Counted from the stretch's first letter, positions 17,137 to 26,965 are shown. The stretch is DNA of 32,728 nt from Bacteroidota bacterium (GCA_027593245.1 JAQCJC010000012.1:1-32728), one strand, 5' to 3'. Notes: a model not told the origin generated them from the letters alone. A program made the numbers and translations.

Positions 17137-17934
17137 ATGGGGTTATTCAAAAAAAATATTTTTGGGCAGTATCTTTTTATAAAAAAATGGATCATTCGCA
17201 TTTTGGGTGTATTCAGCCATCAACGCTACCAAGGATTTAATGACCTACAAATTGAAGGATCAGAAATTTTACGCCAGATTCCTGAATCTAATGTTCTTTT
17301 TATTTCTAACCACCAAACTTATTTTGCTGACGTTGTCGCCATGTTTCATGTCTTTAATGCCTCCTTGAGTGGTCGAGATGATTCTATTAAAAATGTTGGT
17401 TATTTGTGGCATCCAAAGTTAAACCTCTACTATGTTGCTGCAAAAGAAACAATGAAATCAGGATTACTTCCCAAAATTTTAGCTTATGCAGGATCTATAA
17501 GTATTGAGCGTACTTGGAGATCATCAGGAAAAGATGTTAATCGACAGGTAAAGATGAGCGATATTTCTAACATTAAAAAAGCGCTAGATGATGGCTGGGT
17601 CATTACCTTTCCACAGGGCACTACAACTCCTTTTAAACCTATTCGAAAGGGTACAGCGCATATCATTAAACATTACAAGCCTATTGTTGTTCCCATTGTA
17701 ATTGATGGGTTCAGACGCTCTTTTGACAAAAAAGGTATCCGTATTAAAAAGAAAAATATACTTCAATCAATGGAAATCAAAGCGCCATTAGCTATTGATT
17801 ATGAAAATGAAACAATACCCCAGATTGTTGAAAAAATCGAATACGCTATTGAGCAGCATCCATCGTTTCTAAAAGTCATTCCACAAGAAGAATTGTTAGA
17901 AAATGAGCGTTTGAATAAAAAACGCGATTGGTAA
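17137..17934 (+). CDS. 1-acyl-sn-glycerol-3-phosphate acyltransferase family protein
   Basis: VLFISNHQTYFADV (NHxxxxD variant), SISIERTWR, TFPQGTTTPFKPIRKGTAHI; start at ATG 17137. Confidence 0.87.
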   Translation: MGLFKKNIFGQYLFIKKWIIRILGVFSHQRYQGFNDLQIEGSEILRQIPESNVLFISNHQTYFADVVAMFHVFNASLSGRDDSIKNVGYLWHPKLNLYYVAAKETMKSGLLPKILAYAGSISIERTWRSSGKDVNRQVKMSDISNIKKALDDGWVITFPQGTTTPFKPIRKGTAHIIKHYKPIVVPIVIDGFRRSFDKKGIRIKKKNILQSMEIKAPLAIDYENETIPQIVEKIEYAIEQHPSFLKVIPQEELLENERLNKKRDW

Positions 17935-17937
17935 AGC

Positions 17938-18576
17938 TTATTGCTCTAGTTCTTGAAGCACTTTATAATTCTTTTTTAAACGCTTGAGTAAAAGCCCATA
18001 AACAAGGTAATAAAAACCAAGTAAAATTCCAGTTAGCAGAACCATCATTAGTAGTGTTAGGATTGCTACAATACCATATAAGATGAAGTAATCTGCTGTT
18101 TCAGTAAATTTAGCAGTAATGAGCTTTAAATCAACATTATTACTAACTTCAATAATAATACCTATTATTATACTAATGTATAAAAAGATAAGATTAAATA
18201 AGACGTAATGTTTTACTGTTTTTCTAGTATTTAAAATATTTTTCATTAATAATTTTACTGAGTCCATACTGGATATTTTTTTGTAATTTTTGTAAAATGC
18301 TACAAAAAAGTATGCAAGAATTATATAGCCAGAGATTATTAAAGGCATGATGACGTGATCTATATCGTAGCCATCTAAGCGTTTTTGTACTTCACTATCT
18401 TTCACTAATAAACTAATGAAGGTCCAAAAACAAAATTCAATGATACTTAGTATAAAAATCCATTTTACGACAGAAGATGATTTTTTGTGCAATAGTCTAT
18501 ATATTTCCTTTTTTGATAGTTTAGGAAATTTTTGATTTTTTTGCCAATCCTTTTTTAATATTTCTAATTCGTCCAT
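17938..18576 (-). CDS. Membrane protein, candidate anti-sigma factor
   Basis: Starts 2 nt after the upstream sigma gene; cytosolic N-terminus MDELEILKKDWQKNQKFPKLSKKEIYRLLHKKSS then about four TM segments. Confidence 0.7.
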   Translation of the reverse strand: MDELEILKKDWQKNQKFPKLSKKEIYRLLHKKSSSVVKWIFILSIIEFCFWTFISLLVKDSEVQKRLDGYDIDHVIMPLIISGYIILAYFFVAFYKNYKKISSMDSVKLLMKNILNTRKTVKHYVLFNLIFLYISIIIGIIIEVSNNVDLKLITAKFTETADYFILYGIVAILTLLMMVLLTGILLGFYYLVYGLLLKRLKKNYKVLQELEQ

Positions 18577-18578
18577 AA

Positions 18579-19076
18579 TTAAGGATTTAATTGTGTTTTT
18601 AATTTTTTCTTAATTCTGTTCATTTTTACACGGGCATTTACCTCAGTAATGCCTATGATTTCACTTATATCCTTATAAGATTTATCTTCTAGGTATAAAA
18701 AAATAACAGCTTTATCTATATCATTGAATTGCTCTAGGGCAGCATAAATGGATTTGAGTTGTTGGTCTTGTGTATCGTCGTAGGTTTGTGTTTGAGGAAT
18801 CTTGTAAGAAACATCATCAAAGCTATAACTTAGTATTTTGCGCTTTGATTTTCGATACAATGAAATTGCGGTGTTGATTCCAACCCGATACATCCAAGTG
18901 CTAAATTTTGAATCTCCACGGAATTTTGGGTAGGCTTTCCATAACTGAATGGTTATTTCTTGAAATAAATCTTTGTGCTCGGCATCACCATTTGAATACA
19001 AACGACAGATTTTATGAATTAAATTCTGATGTTTTTCAACTTGAGTTACAAATTCAATTTCAACGTTAGATTTCAA
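18579..19076 (-). CDS. RNA polymerase sigma factor, sigma-70/ECF family
   Basis: HKDLFQEITIQLWKAYPKFRGDSKFSTWMYRVGINTAISLYRKSKR and LEDKSYKDISEIIGITEVNARVKMNRIKKKL. Confidence 0.92.
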   Translation of the reverse strand: MKSNVEIEFVTQVEKHQNLIHKICRLYSNGDAEHKDLFQEITIQLWKAYPKFRGDSKFSTWMYRVGINTAISLYRKSKRKILSYSFDDVSYKIPQTQTYDDTQDQQLKSIYAALEQFNDIDKAVIFLYLEDKSYKDISEIIGITEVNARVKMNRIKKKLKTQLNP

Positions 19077-19129
19077 ATAAATTTAAATTGGTTCAACAAT
19101 TTGACGAAACTTTAATATAAATGTTACTG

Positions 19130-20026
19130 TTATTCATTTAAATTTTTGTGTTCGATGAGTTCACCAGCTTCAATTCTAAAGGGTAGTCTGTTTTGTAACG
19201 GCGGAAGTAGGCAGGTCGTGAATTCGGAGTAGCTGCAAGGTGGATTGTACAAATAGTTAAAGTCTAAATGAACTTTACCATCTGTTTCTGGCATAACCAT
19301 ATAAATATAGCGCCCACTTCCATAAGTTTCTTCACCGTTAGTTGCATCACCAACCATGATCCAACCCATGTCACCGACATCTAGCGTGTAGGTATTTTCT
19401 TTATATATAAATTGTACCTTTCCGATAAATTTCGCAACATCATCGACACCTAATTTTGAAGTAACTAGTTCAGATTTTGAGGTTTTGAAATACTTGAAAT
19501 CTGCATCAAATATAAATGATGAATTGGGCTCAAAAACAGCGAAGCTTTTAAACGCTTGTATTGCAGGGTTTTCCTTGTCCCAGACGCGTAAATATAACGA
19601 ACCTGAGCGTGTAATTATTCGCCATTTAAGATTTTTATAATATAAAACTTTTGAGTCGCCCAAAGAATCTAATGTTAGCGATTGATGTTGAACTTCATCA
19701 TTAGATTCGTTCAAAACACTAACTTCATTAAAAGATTCAAAAGTAAAGGTATTGCCGTCCCATTGAAATATACCTATTTTATGTTTGATGTCGTCTTTGT
19801 AAGTAGTAACCATTCTTTTTGAATCAAGGCCAAAACTAGTACCCTTTGTGTCCAATTTAAATAGACCACAAAGTTCAAGATATTTTACTCTACGCTGGTC
19901 ACGCTCATGTCGACTATTCTCAAAATTTTCGTAATAAGCTTTGTTTAGTACTGATTGACTCTTTTTTGGCTTGCAATTCAAAAATAAAGTAATAAATAAA
20001 AGTGCGTAAGCAAGTATGTTTTTCAT
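19130..20026 (-). CDS. DUF1684-like lipoprotein
   Basis: FLNCKPKK lipobox; GRYIYMVMPETDGKVHLDFNYLYNPPCSYSEFTTCLLPPLQNRLPFRIEAGE is typical of DUF1684. Confidence 0.85.
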   Translation of the reverse strand: MKNILAYALLFITLFLNCKPKKSQSVLNKAYYENFENSRHERDQRRVKYLELCGLFKLDTKGTSFGLDSKRMVTTYKDDIKHKIGIFQWDGNTFTFESFNEVSVLNESNDEVQHQSLTLDSLGDSKVLYYKNLKWRIITRSGSLYLRVWDKENPAIQAFKSFAVFEPNSSFIFDADFKYFKTSKSELVTSKLGVDDVAKFIGKVQFIYKENTYTLDVGDMGWIMVGDATNGEETYGSGRYIYMVMPETDGKVHLDFNYLYNPPCSYSEFTTCLLPPLQNRLPFRIEAGELIEHKNLNE

Positions 20027-20032
20027 CTGGTC

Positions 20033-20266
20033 TTATTTTTTTGGCATCGGTCCTCTTAAATGTATGATTAATCCATCTAAAAAATTACGTAGAAATTGAT
20101 CGCCACAAGGCATGAATTTTGCATGATTTTCATTTCTAAAGAGCGCGTTAATTTCGCCTTTTGTTACCTTGAAATCTTTCAGTGCACATATTTTAATAAT
20201 ATCTTCATCCCTTAGTTTGTGTGCGACTCTTAGTTTCTTAAAAATGTCATTATTGCTTAGGCCCAT
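20033..20266 (-). CDS. DUF1456-like protein, single repeat
   Basis: NNDIFKKLRVAHKLRDEDIIKICALKDFKVTKGEINALFRNENHAKFMPCGDQFLRNFLDGL. Confidence 0.8.
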   Translation of the reverse strand: MGLSNNDIFKKLRVAHKLRDEDIIKICALKDFKVTKGEINALFRNENHAKFMPCGDQFLRNFLDGLIIHLRGPMPKK

Positions 20267-20275
20267 AGTGTTAGG

Positions 20276-21439
20276 TTATTGTTGCTCATCTATTCTGTTA
20301 TCGTCAAAAGCTGAAGGTAGTAATTTTGGAATGAATTTAATAAAAAGGGGTAATAAAACCGCTCCACCTGGAAGCATGAAAATGGCTAAACTTGGAATTG
20401 ATTTTAATACATCGAGGAGCTGCTCCTGCATTTTATCTACTTCTTCTTCTGTCATATCACGCACAGTAGATTGAGAGAGCAAAACGACTAGTTCTTTACT
20501 TTCTTTGAGTTCTTGATACAGTTTTTTACTGTTTCTTGAAATTAATTTTTTAACTAAAGAGCTGGAGTTGTCGTAGAAGCGTTTAGCCATATTTTTGGTG
20601 CTTAATAGCGCTACGTCATTTTTATGGTTTAAATAAAAATCGTTAACAGATGAAAGAGCATCATTGATCTGAAAACTACTAAGATTAAATTTTTCCTTAA
20701 GCCGATCAAAAAACTCTTTTTCACCCTTATCAATTTTATAGTCGCTCCATGTAGCCATACACGCTAAATCTAGTAGGTATAAGCGTTCCTGTAGTGTATG
20801 GTTTTTAGCGTCAAGCGCCTCTAAGTTAGCCCCTTTTTTATAGGATGTTCGAAGAGATGATTTTAGCAATCGGATTAAACTCTCGTCGTATTCATTTTTT
20901 TTAGATTTAGCATTCAATGCCTCAGAGACTACGGTTACGATTGAGTTTTCTAAGCCTTCCAAAAACGCTAATGTTCGATTTGATTGGTTAAGGTACACCC
21001 TAAACGCTAAAACATCCATAAATAGTAATGCATTTGTTGCGAAGTAATTGAAGTTTTTTGTGATGATGTTATTGTCTATTTGAATGCGTTTATGTATAAC
21101 TTGTTCTACATCCTCTCCAAAAATATCACTTATAATACTCGTTTTATAAAAGCCTATGTTCTTATAAAATAATTTAAGTAGAGTGGTGAACGATGTTGGT
21201 TCACTTGTAGTTGATTTGTACACATTGTGAAGTGCAAGGATGAGATTTATTTTACACCGTTCCTCTTGAGTAAAATCTTTGTTTTCATATTGAGGCAGTG
21301 CGACACATACATTGCTACCATAGATGAATCCAGCTAGTTTAAGTTTAGGATAAATCGTCTCTAATACATCTTCATCACTGAAACCTTTATCGACTGTAGT
21401 TAAAAGTTTATTTAGCCAACCTTTTGCTGATGGATTCAT
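20276..21439 (-). CDS. LETM1-related protein
   Basis: C-terminal LKSIPSLAIFMLPGGAVLLPLFIKFIPKLLPSAF resembles the LETM1 membrane/ribosome-binding segment; N-terminal GWLNKLLTTVDKGFSDEDVLETIYPKLKLAGFIYG. Confidence 0.8.
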   Translation of the reverse strand: MNPSAKGWLNKLLTTVDKGFSDEDVLETIYPKLKLAGFIYGSNVCVALPQYENKDFTQEERCKINLILALHNVYKSTTSEPTSFTTLLKLFYKNIGFYKTSIISDIFGEDVEQVIHKRIQIDNNIITKNFNYFATNALLFMDVLAFRVYLNQSNRTLAFLEGLENSIVTVVSEALNAKSKKNEYDESLIRLLKSSLRTSYKKGANLEALDAKNHTLQERLYLLDLACMATWSDYKIDKGEKEFFDRLKEKFNLSSFQINDALSSVNDFYLNHKNDVALLSTKNMAKRFYDNSSSLVKKLISRNSKKLYQELKESKELVVLLSQSTVRDMTEEEVDKMQEQLLDVLKSIPSLAIFMLPGGAVLLPLFIKFIPKLLPSAFDDNRIDEQQ

Positions 21440-21466
21440 ATTGGGGTGTTAGGTTTAAAACAATAA

Positions 21467-22042
21467 CTATTTAATTATTCCTGCACAACTTACTCTGCTG
21501 CCAGCTGCACCAGATGGCTGCGATATAAAATCATCTACTCCTTGATGCACTATAATTCCTTTACCTAAAATATCTTTTGTTTCATCCCCACAACCAATAC
21601 ACCATTCATCGGTAGCAAATTCGATAGTCGTAAACTTTTCATCATTTACCATGAAATTTCCTATATCACCTTTGTGGTACCCAGTATCGGCCCCCCATTT
21701 TCCATGCGGTTGTGCTGTAGGGTTCCAATGGCCACCGGCAGACGTTCCATCAGCTGCGGAACAGTCGCTTTTTTCATGAATATGAATGGCATGCATCCCC
21801 TTGCTTAGTCCAGTAACTTTAGCAGTCATCTTGACCACATTTCCCGATTGAATAAATTTAATTTTTCCACTGACATTGCTTTCGTTCTTTGCATTTAGTA
21901 GAACAGCCACTTTTTGTACTTCAATTTTGTCAATTTTTGGAGTCTTGTTTTCATTTGTGCTCATCGAGTTTTCCGTTTCTTTTTTGTATTTACATGAAAA
22001 AAAAAACAGAACTGTGATGGCGGTAATCAATATTGTTCTCAT
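21467..22042 (-). CDS. sodC: Superoxide dismutase [Cu-Zn], lipoprotein
   Basis: MHAIHIHEKSDCSAADGTSAGGHWNPTAQPHGKWG, HQGVDDFISQPSGAAGSRVSCAGII; lipobox LFFFSC. Confidence 0.93.
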   Translation of the reverse strand: MRTILITAITVLFFFSCKYKKETENSMSTNENKTPKIDKIEVQKVAVLLNAKNESNVSGKIKFIQSGNVVKMTAKVTGLSKGMHAIHIHEKSDCSAADGTSAGGHWNPTAQPHGKWGADTGYHKGDIGNFMVNDEKFTTIEFATDEWCIGCGDETKDILGKGIIVHQGVDDFISQPSGAAGSRVSCAGIIK

Positions 22043-22101
22043 CTTTATTTTTTTTATAAAGTTAAATAAAATTAGTATTCGTATTTCCTTAAATGATTAA
22101 T

Positions 22102-25100
22102 TTATTCTTCCAATCTAATTACTTTAACAGCTTTAAAAGGGGAGAGGTTAATTTTCTCACTTTGTTTTTGGAATTTATCCCAGTCGGTTTCAAAAAATAA
22201 GTTAACTTGATTAAGTGCTTTATTTAAAGCTGATTTTGCATTTTCAATTAGTGTTTGTTCTGTACTAGTGACTCCATTTTGACGAGAACTCACATAGTAA
22301 TTTGCTGTGCCTAACCGCTCTAAAACCGATACATTTGGATCGGATGTAATGCCTTGACGTTCATCTACCTTACCAAAAAAGAGTACTAATAGTTCTTCAA
22401 TTCTACCTTTAATCTCTTCCGTCTCTTCTATTTCTTGTGTAAATCCTTTTTCATCGGTTTCTTTTAATGATTTTATAAACGTTTCTGCAATTTTTTTACT
22501 TTGCAGCAATTGTTTTGTAGCTTCTTTTGCCTTAGAAAGGTACGATTCTAAGCGTTTTAATGTTAGATAAATAGCTCTCTGAGCTTCGTCGTTAACGTCT
22601 AGTCTGGGGTCGTTTTCTACTCTAATAGATGTCTCGGAGCTTAAGTTCCCATAATTCAATACAGCTTTGTATGTTCCTTTTAGAACGCGTGTTCCCGAAG
22701 GTTCTCTTTTTGTTTTTGTAGTGGATTTTGAAGGATATTCAACTCCTTTTTCGTCCAAATACCATGTCCAATATTTAATACCATTTTCCTTAGGTACCTT
22801 TTGTTTTAAAGTCCGTATAAGTCGTTCTTGATCAAAAATTTGAAGTTTTAGTGTATCCCATTGTACCACAGTATCTCTTTCTTCTTCAGACTTTGAATTG
22901 AAGTAATAAGCAAAACGTGCTCCATAACCCCTATTGGTTCCATGATACAGGGCGTCCCCACCAAAACGACTTCCTGTAGGCTGTTGATAGGCAGCCATGT
23001 AAGCTGTTGGAGGTTCAAAAAGTTTTATATTATCTTTAGTAACTTTAGTATTTTTGGCAAATTCTCTCAAAGGTCGGATATCATCCAATATCCAAGCTGC
23101 ACGTCCAAATGTTCCAATAATTAAATCGTCTTCTCTTGGGTGAATCACTAAATCTTTTACTGAAACAGTTGGAAAACCATTAGTCCATTTGGTCCATTCA
23201 TTTCCTGCATCTATAGAGATGTACAGTCCATCATCTGTGCCTAAAAACATCAAATTTGGTTCTTTTTCATCTTCGACAATGCAAAGCGTATAACTTTCTG
23301 TGTCATCTTTGTCTACGATACGTTTCCATGTTTTACCATAATTAGTAGTTCGGTAAGCATAGGGTGTGTAATTGAATCTTCTATAATCATTAGCCACCAA
23401 TAATGCTTCACCTTTTTTAGTTTTGGACGCTTTGATTTGGGTGATCCAACTGCCTTTAGGGAGATCTTTAATATTCTTAGTAACTTCAATCCAATCGCTT
23501 CCACCATCTCTGGTGTAATGAATACGGCCGTCATCAGTTCCAATCCAGAGCATATTCTTTTCCACTAGTGAGGGCTCTATAACTAAAATTGTACAGTGAT
23601 TTTCAGCACCTGTGGCATCCATAGTTAGTCCTCCACTTTCATGTTGTCTTAGTTTTTCCGGGTCATTTGTTGTTAAATCGGGTGAAATAATACTCCATGT
23701 TTCGCCTTTATCTGTTGACTTATGAACAAACTGGCTTCCGAAGTAAAGCGTACTCTTGTCCACAGGATCAATGTTAATGGCTGCATTCCAGTTGAATCTT
23801 AAGTTGATGTCGGGGTTGGGGTGGGTTGGTCGAACAGTATAATTGTTGCCCGTTTTCCAATCGTAGCGACTGACAAACCCCTGCTGACTCATAGACCATC
23901 CATAGCGTGAATTGTCTGGGTCTGGAACAACATCAAAGCCATCTCCAAAGCTAATTTCTTGCCAATAGGAGTTACGAATCCCTTGATCGCGCCAAACATA
24001 AGCCGGTCCACGCCAAGAGCCGTTATCTTGCATTCCACCATAAACATTGTAAGGAATTTCGTCATCAACACTGATATGATAAAATTGAGCAACTGGCAAG
24101 TTACCAATAAAACGCCAGGTACTGCCTCCGTCTTTGGTGATGTTTAATCCTCCATCATTACCATCAATCATAAAATTTCCATTTTCGGGATGAATCCACC
24201 ATGCATGATGGTCAGGGTGAACCCCGTTAGATACACCATAGGCTGGCATCAGTTGTTTGAAACTTTTACCACCATCTTCACTTACGTTTACATAGGTGAA
24301 GATTGAATAAATTCTATTTTCATTTTTTGGGTCTACATATAAGTCAGCATAATAAAACGGGCGATTACCAATTTCATCCATATTTTCACTAACTTTTTCC
24401 CATTTATGCCCCCCATCTATACTTTTGTAAAGTCCATTCTTTTTCGCTTCAACCAAAGCATAAACGATTTGAGGCTTATTCGACGCAATTGCTAAACCAA
24501 TACGTCCTAAATCTCCTTCAGGCAACCCGTCTTGAGGGCTAATTTTTTTCCAGTTTTCTCCACCATCATAAGTGATATGGATACCAGATCCTTCTCCACC
24601 AGAATTAAAGAACCAGGGTTCTCTCTTGTGTTCCCAGAGTGCGGCGATTAATTTGTTAGGGTTATTTGGATCCATAACTAAGTCTGCAACTCCAGTTTTA
24701 TTATTTGTAAACAGTATTTTCTGCCAAGTTTTGCCTCCATCTGTTGTTTTGAACACTCCTCTTTCAGGGTGTTCACCCCATGGTGAGCCGATAGCACCTA
24801 CATAAACTATGTTAGGATTGATAGGATCTATCAAGACACGATGGATATGGCGGGTGTTTTCTAAGCCCATAGATGACCATGTTTTCCCGCCATCTAAACT
24901 TTTATAAATTCCATAACCTCCATTCAAGCTATTTCTAGGATTTCCTTCACCTGTGCCAACCCAGATCACATCAGGATTGGATTGCTGCACAGCTACAGCG
25001 CCAACAGATGCTGTGATTTGATTGTCAAAAATAGGAGTCCACTTAATACCTCCCGATGTTGATTTCCATAAACCTCCAGAAGCTGTTCCTGCATAAATTA

Positions 25101-25263
25101 TATCTGGATTCGAAAGCACAACATCTATTGATGTTACACGACCAGACATACCGCCAGGACCTATATTTCTAGGATTCATATTTTTGACTAAATCCATGGA
25201 AAATTCTTGTGAATAACCAATAATTGACATCAAAATAAAAAGTAATTTTAGTGCAGTTTTCAT
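22102..25263 (-). CDS. Secreted BNR/Asp-box repeat (sortilin/VPS10-like beta-propeller) protein
   Basis: 1053 aa with signal peptide and about ten Asp-box-like motifs (SLDGGKTW, TTDGGKTW, TYDGGENW, SIDGGHKW, SEDGGKSF, TKDGGSTW, STDKGETW, TRDGGSDW, TTNYGKTW, SIDAGNEW). Confidence 0.88.
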   Translation of the reverse strand: MKTALKLLFILMSIIGYSQEFSMDLVKNMNPRNIGPGGMSGRVTSIDVVLSNPDIIYAGTASGGLWKSTSGGIKWTPIFDNQITASVGAVAVQQSNPDVIWVGTGEGNPRNSLNGGYGIYKSLDGGKTWSSMGLENTRHIHRVLIDPINPNIVYVGAIGSPWGEHPERGVFKTTDGGKTWQKILFTNNKTGVADLVMDPNNPNKLIAALWEHKREPWFFNSGGEGSGIHITYDGGENWKKISPQDGLPEGDLGRIGLAIASNKPQIVYALVEAKKNGLYKSIDGGHKWEKVSENMDEIGNRPFYYADLYVDPKNENRIYSIFTYVNVSEDGGKSFKQLMPAYGVSNGVHPDHHAWWIHPENGNFMIDGNDGGLNITKDGGSTWRFIGNLPVAQFYHISVDDEIPYNVYGGMQDNGSWRGPAYVWRDQGIRNSYWQEISFGDGFDVVPDPDNSRYGWSMSQQGFVSRYDWKTGNNYTVRPTHPNPDINLRFNWNAAINIDPVDKSTLYFGSQFVHKSTDKGETWSIISPDLTTNDPEKLRQHESGGLTMDATGAENHCTILVIEPSLVEKNMLWIGTDDGRIHYTRDGGSDWIEVTKNIKDLPKGSWITQIKASKTKKGEALLVANDYRRFNYTPYAYRTTNYGKTWKRIVDKDDTESYTLCIVEDEKEPNLMFLGTDDGLYISIDAGNEWTKWTNGFPTVSVKDLVIHPREDDLIIGTFGRAAWILDDIRPLREFAKNTKVTKDNIKLFEPPTAYMAAYQQPTGSRFGGDALYHGTNRGYGARFAYYFNSKSEEERDTVVQWDTLKLQIFDQERLIRTLKQKVPKENGIKYWTWYLDEKGVEYPSKSTTKTKREPSGTRVLKGTYKAVLNYGNLSSETSIRVENDPRLDVNDEAQRAIYLTLKRLESYLSKAKEATKQLLQSKKIAETFIKSLKETDEKGFTQEIEETEEIKGRIEELLVLFFGKVDERQGITSDPNVSVLERLGTANYYVSSRQNGVTSTEQTLIENAKSALNKALNQVNLFFETDWDKFQKQSEKINLSPFKAVKVIRLEE

Positions 25264-25266
25264 AAT

Positions 25267-26892
25267 TTATTTTTTCAATATTTTTGTTGTAATGTAGTAG
25301 TCCTCGTCAATGGAAATTGTTGATGAATTTATGGCTTTAGTTTGCCAACTTACAGTAGGGTTTAGCCATTGCCATTGCTTATTTGATTCAAATTCTATAG
25401 GGATCTCAAATCCTTCAACAACATTAGTCCAGCGGTAATGAAGAAGGTTTTTATCAATATAATACTCTAGGGTTGGAATACGTACATCCCGTAAATATTG
25501 ATTAAAAAATGAATGTAAATCCAAATCTATTTCATCTGACAAAAAAGATTCAATTTGTTGAGTTGTTACCGTTTGGTGGTGAAATTTGGTATTCATTTTC
25601 CTTAGAATACCACGCCATTTTTCGTCATTTTTAGTAAATTGTCTAATCATGTGAATCATATTTGCTCCTTTGTAATACATATCAGATGAACCCTCCGCAT
25701 TGACATTGTAGTTTCCAATAATAGGTCGGTCATTTCGAATCCTTTTTCGCGTGCCAATAACGTATTCTGAAGAAGCCTCTTTGCCATAGTAATAGTCCAA
25801 AAATAAATTTTCAGAATATGCAGTAAAGCCTTCATGAATCCACATGTCAGCAATGTCTTTATTGGTAATATTATTGGCAAACCACTCGTGTCCTGATTCA
25901 TGAATTATAATAAAATCAAATTTTAATCCCCAGCCTGTTTCGGATAAATCTCTTCCCAAATAGCCATTCTTGTAGTGATTACCGTAAGTCACAGAACTTT
26001 GGTGTTCCATACCTAAATACGGAACTTCCACCAATTTATAGCTGTCTTCATAAAAAGGGTAGGGGCCAAACCAATATTCAAAAGCTTTCATCATCTTTGG
26101 GGCATCTAAAAACTGTTTTTTAGCTTTATTTAAATTGTCTTTTAGAACAAAATAATGCATATCTAAATTCCCTTCCTCACCATTGTATATTTCAGAAAAA
26201 TCGACATAATCTCCAATATTTATATTTACTCCGTAATTATTAATTGGATTAGATACAAACCATGTGTAAGAGGCTGTTTTTTCATTCTTAGTGACTTTTC
26301 TCAATCGTCCATTGCCCACAGCTTTAAGATGTTTTGGAACAGTAATTTTCATTTGAAGGCTATCCACTTCGTCATACATGTGGTCTTTGTTTGGCCACCA
26401 AACACTAGCACCTATCCCTTGGCAAGAAGTGGCTATAAAGTCGTTTCCATTATAATCTTTTTTCCATGAAAAGCCTCCGTCCCAAGGAGCGTTTATAGCT
26501 TCTTTTGGCTGACCTTCAAAGTGTAATATGATTTGCTCTATTTTTTTTATATTTTGCTTTTTTTCCAGTTGAATAAAATGTGCATTCCCATTGTGATTGA
26601 TTGAAAGTTCGACCTCATCTTGAACGGCTTTAATGAGTTTCATTGGCGGTTGCAAGTCGATCTGCATTATATTGTTAGGACTTACAACTTTATAATGAAT
26701 TGTATTTGTACCGCGTATGGATTTTGCTTTTGGTTGTACCGTGACATCAAGATCGTAGTAAACCAAATCCCACCAAATGCGCTCTGGAGTGATTGAGCCT
26801 CTCAGCGTGTCTTGAGCGCTGTAATTTTGTGCCCTACTTTGTACATAAGTATTGAGCAAAAAAAAGAATATAAATATTTGGGTGCGTCTCAT
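25267..26892 (-). CDS. M1-family metallopeptidase, secreted
   Basis: HESGHEWFANNITNKDIADMWIHEGF (HExxH-x18-E); signal peptide; 3-nt gap to the BNR gene. Confidence 0.92.
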   Translation of the reverse strand: MRRTQIFIFFFLLNTYVQSRAQNYSAQDTLRGSITPERIWWDLVYYDLDVTVQPKAKSIRGTNTIHYKVVSPNNIMQIDLQPPMKLIKAVQDEVELSINHNGNAHFIQLEKKQNIKKIEQIILHFEGQPKEAINAPWDGGFSWKKDYNGNDFIATSCQGIGASVWWPNKDHMYDEVDSLQMKITVPKHLKAVGNGRLRKVTKNEKTASYTWFVSNPINNYGVNINIGDYVDFSEIYNGEEGNLDMHYFVLKDNLNKAKKQFLDAPKMMKAFEYWFGPYPFYEDSYKLVEVPYLGMEHQSSVTYGNHYKNGYLGRDLSETGWGLKFDFIIIHESGHEWFANNITNKDIADMWIHEGFTAYSENLFLDYYYGKEASSEYVIGTRKRIRNDRPIIGNYNVNAEGSSDMYYKGANMIHMIRQFTKNDEKWRGILRKMNTKFHHQTVTTQQIESFLSDEIDLDLHSFFNQYLRDVRIPTLEYYIDKNLLHYRWTNVVEGFEIPIEFESNKQWQWLNPTVSWQTKAINSSTISIDEDYYITTKILKK

Positions 26893-26929
26893 GAGTGTTT
26901 ACTGCCTACAGGTTCAGGAATAATCCTAT

Positions 26930-26937
26930 CAAATATA
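26930..26937 (-). promoter_or_regulatory. Putative -7 element (TATATTTG) for the M1 peptidase-BNR operon
   Basis: CAAATATA on the + strand, 37 nt from the start codon, just after the fad operon terminator. Confidence 0.35.
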
Positions 26938-26965
26938 GCTTTATTTTTCCAATTTCTCACATATA

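Noticed and set aside
22942-24805. Short ORFs inside the BNR gene (22942..23124, 23313..23543, 23889..24107, 23959..24147, 24572..24805)
   Set aside because: Alternative-frame or antisense ORFs over a strongly coding 1053-aa reading frame
22102-25263. Repeated DGGxxW coding blocks considered as DNA tandem repeats
   Set aside because: Irregularly spaced, divergent at nucleotide level and fully explained as protein Asp-box motifs
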